DNA from: Epinephelus fuscoguttatus
Lineage: Eukaryota > Chordata > Actinopteri > Perciformes > Serranidae
DNA length: 64,000 nt
NCBI RefSeq assembly: GCF_011397635.1
Contig: NC_064756.1
Location: 35,502,996 to 35,566,995, forward strand
Reading direction: 5' to 3'
Shown: piece after piece, positions 48,469 to 57,997 of the stretch
Numbering within the stretch: position 1 is the stretch's first letter
How the letters are laid out: each line of letters begins with the position of its first letter
Notes under the pieces: model-generated
What the model was told of the DNA's origin: nothing
What the model saw: only the letters and a program-made list of their open reading frames with translations
Databases searched by the model: none
Made by a program: the position numbers and the translations under genes

Positions 48469-49923
48469 ATGGCTTCGGTTTTAGCTGGTTCCCGTAGGAA
48501 TGCAGTTCGTTTCGTGCTCCTTGAAAATCTGGAAATGGACAGGCTACAGTTCAGCCGGAACGTCATCCAGAAGGAACTGGGATTTACACCTCCACAACTG
48601 GATTACGTCTTTGCCTTGCCTGGAAAAAAGATTTTTGAGGTAATCTTTGCTACCTATACCTTGTTTGAACAATGCCTTGAGCGCTACAACCAGAAGAAGG
48701 ATAACAACCCAAGACTGAGTAAAGTGCAGCTTATACCCCTTTCCGAGAGGGATGCAAAAACAGTTACTGTCATAATGTACTCTGAAAAAGTAACAACGGA
48801 AGACATTACTACATGGTTGTCTTTCCAATGCACTGTCTTACGATCCATGGAGCTGAGAGATGAAGATGGTATCAGAACTGGGGCTAGACGCTTCTATGTT
48901 TGGCTGAAGACTGATGGGGACTCCGGGAGACTCCGCCACCTGCCTTCCACTATCCAACTGGGACCAATAAGAGGCCATGTTTTCTATGCTGGGCAGCCAA
49001 AAACCTGCAGGAAATGTGGCTCTTCATCCCACCTGGCAGCTGATTGTAACACTACCTTCTGCAGAAACTGCCAACGTGCTGACCATTACACCAAAGACTG
49101 TGATCAACCAATGAGATGTAATTTATGCGGATCAAACAGTCATACATTCAGGGGTTGCCCCGCGTCATACGCAAATAGGACCAGACGTTTTGATCCTGCT
49201 TTCCAACACCCTGAACCCCCACCAGCAGAGGAACAACAAGACCTTCAGGAGCCGGACAACAATGACAACGAACCAAGACCCTCTGCCCACAACCAGCCAA
49301 GACCTGGTGACCAGCAGCAACTGGTATCTGCGGGCCAGGGAAGCCTGGAATCTACTGGCGAAGGAACTCAGCAGTGCTCAGAGTCTGGAGTTGAGGACAA
49401 GTCCTGCCAGTCGTCCGCTCACTGTCAACTAGACCAGCCAGCTTCTGAACCCCAGGAGATGCGGCGGTCCCAGGAGGATCTCCCAGCAGGCCAACTAGGG
49501 CAGGCACCTGTGGAGAAGGCTCCTGTCTCATCCAAAGACTGCAGAGATCTCCTGGACCTTATGCTCGCAGACCTGCCCCCTACAGGTAGCTCAACCAGCA
49601 CCTCTCAGGGACTTAACCAAGTCCCAATGGGGGATATGGAGGTTCCTCCTTCTCCCCCATCATTCCCCAACGTCTTCCTGGAGACGACACCATCCCGAAA
49701 ACGCGCCCAGAAAACATCAAGTGATTCTGCTACCCCAAGCCCAGATTTGGAGGTATGGTCTGACCTTTTGCCCACTTCCCCCCCTTTCTTGGATCCCCAG
49801 AGCCTGTCTGCATTTTCTCTTGCCACCCAAATGAGCAGTGGCATGGGGGAAGCAGAGGGGGACTGGAGAAAACAAAAGAAAAAGAAAAAGAAAAGGACAA
49901 AACCTCCGTCCCCAATGGTATGA
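48469..49923 (+). CDS. LINE ORF1 protein with three CCHC zinc knuckles
   Basis: A 484-residue open protein beginning MASVLAGSRRNAVRF, about 100 bases after the element's 5' edge. Residues 1-170 resemble the N-terminal domain of Tx1-type ORF1 proteins only in general layout. Three CX2CX4HX4C knuckles follow at 180-193, 198-211 and 217-230, which would bind RNA or single-stranded DNA. The remainder is rich in Pro, Gln, Glu and Ser, with a DCRDLLDLMLADLPP motif shared with the LINE at 54114, and ends in a lysine-rich tail (RKQKKKKKKRTKPPS). No stop interrupts it. It would coat element RNA as a ribonucleoprotein and may aid target recognition. ORF2 starts 41 bases after the stop. Confidence 0.9.
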   Translation: MASVLAGSRRNAVRFVLLENLEMDRLQFSRNVIQKELGFTPPQLDYVFALPGKKIFEVIFATYTLFEQCLERYNQKKDNNPRLSKVQLIPLSERDAKTVTVIMYSEKVTTEDITTWLSFQCTVLRSMELRDEDGIRTGARRFYVWLKTDGDSGRLRHLPSTIQLGPIRGHVFYAGQPKTCRKCGSSSHLAADCNTTFCRNCQRADHYTKDCDQPMRCNLCGSNSHTFRGCPASYANRTRRFDPAFQHPEPPPAEEQQDLQEPDNNDNEPRPSAHNQPRPGDQQQLVSAGQGSLESTGEGTQQCSESGVEDKSCQSSAHCQLDQPASEPQEMRRSQEDLPAGQLGQAPVEKAPVSSKDCRDLLDLMLADLPPTGSSTSTSQGLNQVPMGDMEVPPSPPSFPNVFLETTPSRKRAQKTSSDSATPSPDLEVWSDLLPTSPPFLDPQSLSAFSLATQMSSGMGEAEGDWRKQKKKKKKRTKPPSPMV

Positions 49924-49964
49924 TTTTTACTGTAGGCCCTTGATTCCCATAACACCAAACTGCA

Positions 49965-52900
49965 ATGTCATCAATTAAAATTGTCACTATTAACACTAGA
50001 GGTCTTAATGACCCTGTTAAGTGCCAGTCCGTGTTCAATTTCTTGCACAGAGGTGGGGGGGACATTTTCCTTCTTCAAGAGTGCTCCATCTCCTTCAAAG
50101 ACAATTACAAACTGTATGAAAACAGATGGGCACATGGACAGTCAGTGTGGTCAGGGGACAACAAGAACAGAGCCTCTGGTTTGGTTATCCTTTTCAACAG
50201 CCAACTTTTCCACATTCAGAGGGTTGAGAGGGTCATAGATGGAAGACTGCTGTTGGTGGATGTTGAGGGAAAAGGAGCTAAATTTAGGATCATAAACATT
50301 TACTGCCCTACTGACACTCAAGATCGTATAACTGTAATACAGGCTATTCAACCTCTAATTCACTGTGGGAGGGAAGTTATTATTGGGGGTGATTTCAATT
50401 GTCTTGTGGACATAGCAGACAGAAAATCCACCTCTCCTGTGAGATTAGATGGCAGCTCCTATGTACTTCAGAATATGCTCAAAGACTGTAAACTTGTTGA
50501 CACCTATAGAAAAAAAAATCCCAATACACCAGGGTATACCTGGTCAAATGGGAGAACCTTCTCCCGTATAGATTTCCTGTTCACCACACGAGGAGTCACA
50601 CCAGTGAACTGTACAATTGAACCAGTGCCTTTCTCAGACCACCACAAACTGGTCTGTTCAATAGAAATCTCCAGTTCCTTTAAGTCAGGGCCAGGCATTT
50701 GGAAACTCAACACAAGCTTATTAGACAATCCAGAGGTAGTCACAAGATATAGGGACAAACTTAACCAGTGGTTCACTTTGCAGTCCTTGTTTGACTCCTT
50801 GGGAGAGTGGTGGGAGGACATCAAATGCAAAACAAAAAAGTTTTTCATGGCAGAAGGCAAAAAAGCAGCAGCAAAGAAACGAACTCTTCAAAAAAGGCTG
50901 CAGGCTAAGTTGCAACGTTACTACCTCCTTTCTCTGTCTGGTTTTGAGGTAAATGAGGAGATAGCAAAACTCAAAAAAGACATGATGAAGTTGTACAATG
51001 AAAAGAGTAGAGGGGTCCTCACAAGAAGTAGGGTTCAACACTTAGAAGAAAATGAAAAGTGTACCCGTTACTTTTTCAACAAACTGTCCAGATCCAGACA
51101 TTGTATTGAAGCCGTGTTAGATAGAGAGGGGAAGGAAGTGAGTGACCAACAAGATGTACTTGGGGTTGTCAGGTCTTTCTACCATGATCTCTATCAAGAT
51201 AGCACCATATCTGAACAGTCAATTAGTTTCTTTCTGTCACACTTAACAACAAAACTCAACAATACAGATAGAGAATTTCTTGAGAGGGACTTGACGATCA
51301 ATGAGTTAACGAAAGCTATGCAGAGCATGCAGAGCAACAAATCTCCTGGTCTGGACGGTCTACCCAAAGAGTATTATAGCACCTTTTGGGACCAGCTTAA
51401 AGATCCTCTGCTACAAGTTTTTAACGAGAGTTTCTCTAGAGGTACACTACCCCCTTCACTAAGAACAGGCTCTATCTCCCTCCTTGTTAAAAAAGGGGAC
51501 AAAAAAGACTTGAAGAACTGGAGACCTTTAACCTTGCTTGGAGTGGATGTTAAAATCCTGTCAAAGGCCCTTTTTTTCCGAATGCAACCAGTAGTCCACC
51601 AACTAGTCAACATAGATCAAACATGTGGAGTAGTAGGCCGGTCCATGTCTGACAGCCTAGCCTTAGTTAGAGATTCATACCTGTTTGCCCAAGATCGTCA
51701 TCTTCCACTCTGCATTCTTGGGCTAGACTTGGAGAAAGCTTTTGATAGTATTAGTCACCAGTACCTTAAAGCTGTTTTGAACCAGCTCAACTTCGGTAAT
51801 ACTTTTCGAACCTGGGTAGACCTGCTCTATGCAGACATCTCTAGTGCAGTTTTGGTAAACGGTAAATACACAGACCCGTTTAAAGTAAAATCAGGTGTAC
51901 GACAGGGCTGTTCTCTCTCCCCTGCATTGTTCGTACTAGCAATCGAACCTCTCGCATGTCTTTTAAGGCAAAAGAAAAATATCAGAGGCCTCCCAATTCC
52001 AGGGGCATTGGGTAAGGAAGCAAAACTCAGTCTGTATATGGACGACCTAACCCTCCTTCTCACAGATAATAAGTCGGTAAGAGACACTCTAGCTATTTGT
52101 GAAGAATTCAGTGCAGCATCAGGAACAAAAGTTAATAAAGAAAAATGTGAAATACTCTACCTCAACTGGAAAGAGCCAGTGGAACACCTAGGCCTTATAG
52201 AAAAAAAAGATACAATCAAAGTTTTAGGGGTACAGATTGGAAAAGACATGGAAAATATTAACTGGGAGTCAAAATTACCAAAAATTAGAGGAAAACTCAC
52301 TCAATGGCAAGACAGGGATCTATCAATAACAGGGAAAGTACTAGTCATAAAAACTGAAATCCTTGCACCCCTGACTTTTCTGGCTACCACCTTTCCAATC
52401 CCACATAGGTTCATGATGATAATTAGAAGAATGGTTTTCCAGTTTATATGGGACGGGAAACATGAGAAGCTTAAACGTGAAATAATGTGCAGGCCATTGG
52501 AGATGGGGGGTAAAGGTGTCCCAGACATTGAGAACAAACTAAAGGTGATGTTTGTGACCCCCATTCTAAAAGCCTGCTTGAAACCTGAAGCGGGTCCAAG
52601 CTGGGCTCACTTTGCTCTGTTTTGGGTGGGGCGGGGTGTGCTTAGAGCGTGGGGGAAAAGGCCACCACAAACCATTCCATATGCACAGACATGGCCAAAG
52701 ATCTACGATATAGTATTTTCATGTCTAAAGAAAGGTGTATCTCAACTCGCTCATGACAAAATCACAAGAAAGGGTATAGAACAGGCCTTGTCCCCATCTC
52801 TCTCAAGGTTAACTCCCGTGGGCACATTAACAGAAGAGGACTCAAAAATGGCATGGGTTAATGTTAATAACTCCATCTTAACAAATACCCATAAAGACTT

Positions 52901-53372
52901 AGCTTGGCAAATTGTCCATAAGTGTTTACCCACGAGAGCTTTCCTTGAGAGAAGAAAATGCAGTCGCATTGCTAAGTGCCCTAGGCATTTTTGTAGTGAC
53001 AATGAAACTGTAGAACATCTCTTCTGGTCATGCCCCTTTGCGAAATGTGTGTGGTTGCTAGTATCACCATGGCTGAAAAATTTGTATAAAGCTCCCATCT
53101 GTTATGAAGAAATAGCTTATGGTTGCTTGCAAAAAAATTCAACAACTAAGGTTAAAAAATGGTGGGTTGTTATTAACTGTGTCAAAGAGAGTCTGTGGAA
53201 AGCAAGAAATGTATGTGTTATGAAAAAGTATTGTATGTCAGAAAAAATTGTAATAAGAACTATGTTAAACATTTTTAAGGACTATCTGTTAAAAGACACA
53301 ACAGCAACAGAAATGAAAACAAAATTGCTATTATGGAAGGTGCCACAAACCACATGGTTTGATCATATTTAG
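49965..53372 (+). CDS. LINE ORF2: endonuclease and reverse transcriptase
   Basis: An open 1135-residue protein. Residues 1-230 form an apurinic-type endonuclease: INTRGLND near the start, LLQE with Glu39, GGDFN with Asp143 and Asn145, and SDHH with Asp225 and His226. The reverse transcriptase follows, with NKSPGLDGLPKEYY, WRPLTLLGVDVKILSKAL, LDLEKAFDSI, GVRQGCSLSPALFVLAIEPL and the catalytic YMDD at 691-694. Near the C-terminus is a Cys/His cluster (CSRIAKCPRHFC...EHLFWSC). It would nick the target and prime reverse transcription from the nick. YMDD replaces the more common YADD and is shared with the two downstream copies. With an intact ORF1 it appears potentially active. Confidence 0.94.
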   Translation: MSSIKIVTINTRGLNDPVKCQSVFNFLHRGGGDIFLLQECSISFKDNYKLYENRWAHGQSVWSGDNKNRASGLVILFNSQLFHIQRVERVIDGRLLLVDVEGKGAKFRIINIYCPTDTQDRITVIQAIQPLIHCGREVIIGGDFNCLVDIADRKSTSPVRLDGSSYVLQNMLKDCKLVDTYRKKNPNTPGYTWSNGRTFSRIDFLFTTRGVTPVNCTIEPVPFSDHHKLVCSIEISSSFKSGPGIWKLNTSLLDNPEVVTRYRDKLNQWFTLQSLFDSLGEWWEDIKCKTKKFFMAEGKKAAAKKRTLQKRLQAKLQRYYLLSLSGFEVNEEIAKLKKDMMKLYNEKSRGVLTRSRVQHLEENEKCTRYFFNKLSRSRHCIEAVLDREGKEVSDQQDVLGVVRSFYHDLYQDSTISEQSISFFLSHLTTKLNNTDREFLERDLTINELTKAMQSMQSNKSPGLDGLPKEYYSTFWDQLKDPLLQVFNESFSRGTLPPSLRTGSISLLVKKGDKKDLKNWRPLTLLGVDVKILSKALFFRMQPVVHQLVNIDQTCGVVGRSMSDSLALVRDSYLFAQDRHLPLCILGLDLEKAFDSISHQYLKAVLNQLNFGNTFRTWVDLLYADISSAVLVNGKYTDPFKVKSGVRQGCSLSPALFVLAIEPLACLLRQKKNIRGLPIPGALGKEAKLSLYMDDLTLLLTDNKSVRDTLAICEEFSAASGTKVNKEKCEILYLNWKEPVEHLGLIEKKDTIKVLGVQIGKDMENINWESKLPKIRGKLTQWQDRDLSITGKVLVIKTEILAPLTFLATTFPIPHRFMMIIRRMVFQFIWDGKHEKLKREIMCRPLEMGGKGVPDIENKLKVMFVTPILKACLKPEAGPSWAHFALFWVGRGVLRAWGKRPPQTIPYAQTWPKIYDIVFSCLKKGVSQLAHDKITRKGIEQALSPSLSRLTPVGTLTEEDSKMAWVNVNNSILTNTHKDLAWQIVHKCLPTRAFLERRKCSRIAKCPRHFCSDNETVEHLFWSCPFAKCVWLLVSPWLKNLYKAPICYEEIAYGCLQKNSTTKVKKWWVVINCVKESLWKARNVCVMKKYCMSEKIVIRTMLNIFKDYLLKDTTATEMKTKLLLWKVPQTTWFDHI

Positions 53373-53525
53373 TCTATATTTAGTAGATGCAAACCATGTT
53401 TTTTTTGTGATGATTCTAAATTTTAAACTGTAAAACGTAAATGTAGTGATGTAAAAGTAATTGTGTGATTGTTATATTACCCTGCACTGAATTCAATAAA
53501 CGTCTAAAAATTGAAAAATTGAATT

Positions 53526-53651
53526 GGTTCGCCCAGGGCGAGGCTCGGTCATTGCACTCCGATTGCGCTGACCTCTGCGAATTCCCCAAATGCGGGAATC
53601 TCGACTGCATAATTTCTGGTAGTGGGGGACTGCGTTCGCGCTCTCCCCTCA
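53526..53651 (+). pseudogene. U1 snRNA, 3' half
   Basis: GGTTCGCCCAGGGCGAGGCT and the following bases through ATTGCACTCC, AATTTCTGGTAGTGGGG (Sm site) and GACTGCGTTCGCGC continue U1 where 48369 stopped. The two halves sum to about 165 bases, the length of U1. A G is missing in CTCCGATTGCG compared with the usual CTCCGGATGTG, so the gene is altered as well as split. Confidence 0.95.
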
Positions 53652-53847
53652 TGTGCTTGTTTAATGCAACCAACAGCCGTAGCAGCATATGGCGCTAGAG
53701 AACCACCTGCATCAAACGCCATTGCACGCTCACTCACAGGCTTTGCCCTTGCCCGCTGTGTCAATGCAAGTCGGTACCGCATCACTTCACGTCTGTGCCA
53801 CTACTGAAGAAGCAAAAGAAGCTCCTATGATATTGTTATATCCTCAC
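53652..53847. other. U1 downstream spacer
   Basis: Short GC-richer spacer with no gene seen. It probably has a counterpart hidden in the gap before 46638. Confidence 0.5.
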
Positions 53848-54113
53848 ACTCAGCCATTTAGAATAATATGTGGGTTGCAACTGATGCCCCCGCACACCGT
53901 ATTAAAAGTGGGGCATTTGTCAGTGAAACGTGTCAAGTCACAGTGGCAGCGGCTCTCCGTTGTTAATATGAAGACAGTCAGTGAGTAGAGACAAATCTTA
54001 AATTGTTGACTTTAGTTTGCGGATATTTATGATGGATGCACTGTATGTTTTGAAACCTTCTGAAGGTCGCCAACGTGCCGGAAAAAACACAGCAGATTAC
54101 GACCAGTCGGCGC
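53848..54113. repeat. snRNA array unit, upstream segment (unit 2)
   Basis: Near-identical to 46638-46906 up to GACCAGTCGGCG, where the LINE at 54114 begins. The U2 gene expected about 260 bp further on is not present. Confidence 0.9.
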
Positions 54114-54509
54114 AGACTGAGGACTGAGCTCCAGGAGGACCTGCCACACGGCCAACCAGACTCGGCCCCTGAGGAGTGCCGCCCACCCAGTGCCACACCA
54201 TCTGACTGCAGAGACCTTCGAGACCTCCTAGACCTAGGCCTCCAAGACCTGCCCTCCCCAGGTGGTGCTGCAAGCTCTTCCATCCTCTCCTCGTCCAACG
54301 AGAGCACACCACCTTTGAAACGGCCCAAGGGGATCTCAGGGACCCCTTCCATCAACGTCCCAGATGTAGAGGTATGGTCCAACGCCCCACCCCCCTCTAC
54401 CCCCTTTCTAGACCTCGAGGCTCTGTCTGCTTTTTCTGCAACCACCCATATGGGTGGCTCCCGAAAAGATAAGAAGAAAAGGAAGAAGCAGAAACTAGTC
54501 TGTGCTTGA
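54114..54509 (+). pseudogene. LINE ORF1, C-terminal part
   Basis: About 131 residues, in frame to TGA at 54507: TELQEDLPHGQPDSAPEECR, SDCRDLRDLLDLGLQDLPSP, a PDVEVWSNAPPPSTPFLD motif and a lysine-rich end, all alignable to the end of the ORF1 at 48469. The zinc knuckles are missing, so it cannot bind RNA as the full protein would. Confidence 0.88.
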
Positions 54510-54580
54510 ATAGCTTGAACCTGTATAAATTCCTCATGCTAAGCTGCCCCCTGACCCCTGCATTCCACTTTCTTCTCTTC

Positions 54581-57500
54581 ATGACTTCTCTCTCTGTTGC
54601 TTCACTCAACACCAGAGGGCTGAATGATCCCCTAAAATGTCTTTCAGTCTTTACTTTCCTACAAGCAGAGCCTAGTAACATCTTCATGGTACAAGAGTGT
54701 AATATCCCATACAGAGATAATTATAGAGAATTTGAAGAAAGATGGACTTATGGACAATCAGTGTGGTCTGGTGACAACCAAAATAGGTCATCTGGCATCG
54801 GGATTCTTTTTAAAGGTCCTAACTTTATTGTGCAAAAGGTGCAGCGCATCAGGGATGGGAGGATTTTGTGTGTTAATGTCTCATACCTCAGCGTTAATAT
54901 GAGAATAATTAATGTGTATTGTCCAGCTGAGCTTAAAGAGCGTCTAGAGACCATGAAAGAGATACAGCCATTATTGTTGTGTAGCAGAGAGGTAATCCTG
55001 GGGGGAGACTTTAATTGTCTGGTTGAAAAAGAAGACCGTTTATCTACTACTGCTGTCAAACTTGATTCTAGCTCCATCGCCTTGAATAATCTTATCCAGG
55101 ATTTCAACCTCACAGACACATACCGTTCCATAAACTCCAACTCACCTGGTTTTACATGGTCCAATGGCAAAACACATTCAAGAATTGATTTTCTGTTTAC
55201 CTCAAAGAGCTTGCAGGTCTCCCAAGCCACAGTTAAGCCGGTCTTCTTTTCTGATCATGCACTTCTTAACTGCTCTCTCGTCTTAAAAAATGTGACAGAA
55301 CGAGGTAAAAGCTCTTGGAAGCTGAATGTTTCTGTACTGCAAGATGAAGGGGTGGTTAGAAGATTTAAGAAAAAGTTATCTCTCTGGTCTTCTCTTCAAT
55401 TCGCCTTTGACTCCATTGGGGAATGGTGGGAGGATGTGAAAGGTAGAGCTAAGTCATTTTTCATAGAGGAAGGTAAAAGAGCAGCAAAGAGGAAACGCTT
55501 TAAGCTAAAAAAACAGCAGGCTAAGTTGCAGCGTCTTCATTTATTATCTCATGCTGGCTGGGATGTAGCCGATGAAATAACTATGCTAAAAAGAGAAATG
55601 CTAAACGCCTCCGCAGAAGCTAGCCGTGGCTTGCTAACACGCAGCAGATTACAACATATAGAAGCAAATGAAAAGTGCACAAGATATTTTTTCAGAAAAC
55701 TAGCACAACCTAGAAATGTCATCGAAGCACTTTACGATAGCAATGGTAATGAAAAGACTGAAACGAATGATATACTTACCTGCGTTCACTCCTTTTACTC
55801 AGATCTCTACAGATCTGAGGAGATAGATGAAACAGCCATGTCACAGCTCCTGTCAAAAATAAATAAGAAAATAACTGATGTTAATGGAAAACTTGAAATG
55901 GAACTGTCTGTAGAGGAACTAACAAAAGCAATGAATAGTATGGCAAACAACAAAGCCCCGGGGTCAGACGGCCTGCCAAAAGAATTCTATGTGACCTTTT
56001 GGGAAGAATTAAAGGGCCCACTTCTTGAAATGTTCAATGAGAGTTTGAGTATTGGAACATTACCATCATCCCTTAGAGAAGGCTCCATCACTCTCTTGTT
56101 CAAAAAGGGAAACAAAAAAGATATAAAAAATTGGCGCCCCCTCACACTACTTGGGGTCGACCGCAAAATTTTAGCAAAAGCACTTTTCTTCCGTTTACAC
56201 GAAGTAATAGATCAGATTGTAGGAGTAGAACAGACTTGTGTAGTATCAGGCCGAAGTATGGGTGACAGTCTCGCCCTGGTGCGAGACTCTTACCTATACG
56301 CAGTAGACCGCAAGCTTCCTCTCTGCATATCAGGCCTAGACTTAGAAAAGGCCTTTGACAAAATTAACCATGATTATTTTAAAAGAGTTTTGTTGAGTTT
56401 TGGTGTTGGTCCTCAGTTGAGGGCCTGGATCAATCTCTTGTACACTAACTGTTTTAGTAAGGTTGTTGTGAATGGCACTCACACTGCTCCCTTTAAGGTA
56501 CAGGGTGGGGTTCGACAAGGTTGCCCTCTATCTGTTATTTTGTTTATTCTTGCGATGGAGCCTCTTGCTTGTGCGATCAAACAAGATCCCTCTATCCATG
56601 GCTTGCTTGTTCCGGGGTGTGGAGGGAGGGAAGCCAAAGTGTCACTGTACATGGACGACTTGACTATTTTATGCTGTGATAACAGATCTGTTTTTAATAG
56701 TCTCAGATGGTGCGATCTCTTCTCTCGTGCCTCTAGGGCTAAACTAAACAGGGCCAAGAGTGAGATCTTATATCTGAACTGGTGGGAGGGTAAATTGGAT
56801 CTTGGCCTGGAGGAAAAAACAGACAGAATAAAACTACTTGGGATTGAGATAGGGAGGGAGATGGAAACGGTAAATTGGGAACAAAGGCTCCCCAGAATAA
56901 AAGGGAAACTGCGCAGCTGGGAACAAAGAGATCTCACCATCACAGGGAAGGTCCTGGTCCTGAAGGCAGAGGTCCTGGCCTCCCTCACCTTTCTTGCAGC
57001 CACCTTACCAGTCCCCAGCTTCTTCCTCACTGCCCTGAGAAGAGCAATGTTCCAATTTATATGGGGCTCCCAGCAGGAATTATTAAAGAGAGACATTATG
57101 TACAGGCCTCTTGAAAAAGGTGGGAAGGCAGTACCTGATTTCAGCTCCAAACTTGATGCCCTGTTTCTTTGCCCAGTTATTAATGCGGTGTTATGTGATA
57201 GTGCCAGTCTATGCTCTAAGTTTGCAAAATTTTGGGTGGGTCGAGGGATTTTGGCTGGTATGGGTAAAAGGATTCCTCTCAACACGCCCCATTCAGAAAC
57301 GAGGCCCGCCTTGTTTGAAAGGGCTTTGACTCTTTTCAAATCTGCAAAGTTCGACAAGTCTCATTCAGGTCACATTAATAGAAAATCTGTTGAGAGGAGT
57401 CTTTCTGGCCATTCCCTATGCCTCGTGCCAGTGGGTACTTTTGTTGAATCACAATGCACCCAGATATGGAAAAATGTCAACGCCACATTCCTTTTCAACA

Positions 57501-57997
57501 GTCACAAGGATCTGGCCTGGAAGGCAGCACATGGCTGTCTCCAGACTAGATCCTTCTTACATAGAAGGAGATGCTCCAGAAGCGCAGTCTGTCCTAGATT
57601 GAATTGTCATGTCGACGAATCTGTTATCCATCTCTTTTGGGCCTGCCCCTTTGCACAAAGGGTGTGGGGAATTGTTGGCAGGTGGCTGACCTCTTTGCAC
57701 AGATATCCCGATGCTAATGATATATTGTATGGGGATATGGCTCCAAAAGAGACTGGAAAAAATGCAAAATGGTGGATTGCTATCAACTGTATAAAAGATG
57801 GAATGTGGAAATGTAGGAATTTACTGGCCTTTAAGAGAGTATATAAATCCCCAGAATCAGTTGTGAGGACTGGCCTCACTTTAGTTAAAGACTACATTCA
57901 GAGAGACAAAAAGAATCATACCTGTGAAGAATTAACTACATTATGGAAAATCCAAAATGGTATCATTAGAGAAATATTATATGATGTAATTTATTAG
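54581..57997 (+). CDS. LINE ORF2: endonuclease and reverse transcriptase
   Basis: Open frame of 1138 residues from the MTSLSVASLNTRG start at 54581; the frame is open from 54506, but those 25 extra residues are not seen in related copies. Endonuclease signatures are SLNTRGLNDP, VQECNIPYRDNY, LGGDFNCLVEKEDR, SRIDFLFTS and FSDHALLNCS. Reverse transcriptase signatures are NKAPGSDGLPKEFY, WRPLTLLGVDRKILAKALFF, GLDLEKAFDKI, GVRQGCPLSVILFILAMEPL and SLYMDDLTIL. The C-terminal Cys/His cluster (CPRLNCHVDESVIHLFWACPF) is present. It is clearly the same family as 49965-53372 but a separate lineage. It looks intact; the truncated ORF1 means it could move only with help. Confidence 0.93.
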   Translation: MTSLSVASLNTRGLNDPLKCLSVFTFLQAEPSNIFMVQECNIPYRDNYREFEERWTYGQSVWSGDNQNRSSGIGILFKGPNFIVQKVQRIRDGRILCVNVSYLSVNMRIINVYCPAELKERLETMKEIQPLLLCSREVILGGDFNCLVEKEDRLSTTAVKLDSSSIALNNLIQDFNLTDTYRSINSNSPGFTWSNGKTHSRIDFLFTSKSLQVSQATVKPVFFSDHALLNCSLVLKNVTERGKSSWKLNVSVLQDEGVVRRFKKKLSLWSSLQFAFDSIGEWWEDVKGRAKSFFIEEGKRAAKRKRFKLKKQQAKLQRLHLLSHAGWDVADEITMLKREMLNASAEASRGLLTRSRLQHIEANEKCTRYFFRKLAQPRNVIEALYDSNGNEKTETNDILTCVHSFYSDLYRSEEIDETAMSQLLSKINKKITDVNGKLEMELSVEELTKAMNSMANNKAPGSDGLPKEFYVTFWEELKGPLLEMFNESLSIGTLPSSLREGSITLLFKKGNKKDIKNWRPLTLLGVDRKILAKALFFRLHEVIDQIVGVEQTCVVSGRSMGDSLALVRDSYLYAVDRKLPLCISGLDLEKAFDKINHDYFKRVLLSFGVGPQLRAWINLLYTNCFSKVVVNGTHTAPFKVQGGVRQGCPLSVILFILAMEPLACAIKQDPSIHGLLVPGCGGREAKVSLYMDDLTILCCDNRSVFNSLRWCDLFSRASRAKLNRAKSEILYLNWWEGKLDLGLEEKTDRIKLLGIEIGREMETVNWEQRLPRIKGKLRSWEQRDLTITGKVLVLKAEVLASLTFLAATLPVPSFFLTALRRAMFQFIWGSQQELLKRDIMYRPLEKGGKAVPDFSSKLDALFLCPVINAVLCDSASLCSKFAKFWVGRGILAGMGKRIPLNTPHSETRPALFERALTLFKSAKFDKSHSGHINRKSVERSLSGHSLCLVPVGTFVESQCTQIWKNVNATFLFNSHKDLAWKAAHGCLQTRSFLHRRRCSRSAVCPRLNCHVDESVIHLFWACPFAQRVWGIVGRWLTSLHRYPDANDILYGDMAPKETGKNAKWWIAINCIKDGMWKCRNLLAFKRVYKSPESVVRTGLTLVKDYIQRDKKNHTCEELTTLWKIQNGIIREILYDVIY

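Larger units (their letters stand above)
48370..53525 (+). mobile_element. Full-length two-ORF LINE inserted in U1
   Basis: A 5156-bp non-LTR retrotransposon occupying U1 after nucleotide 43, in the same orientation. It has a 5' leader of about 100 bp (CACTTCACTTCATTGC...), ORF1 with zinc knuckles, ORF2 with endonuclease and reverse transcriptase, a 150-bp 3' region and a tail of AAATTG-like units (GTCTAAAAATTGAAAAATTG). U1 sequence GGTT abuts both ends (48366-48369 and 53526-53529), so a target duplication of four or five bases (TGGTT) is possible. The domain order and zinc-knuckle ORF1 fit the Tx1/L1 group, which includes target-specific families such as Keno (U2) and Mutsu (5S rRNA). Confidence 0.92.

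Noticed and set aside
56472-57357. Antisense frames (292 and 184 residues) over the LINEs
   Set aside because: They are shadows of the reverse transcriptase on the opposite strand, and appear identically in the sister copy.
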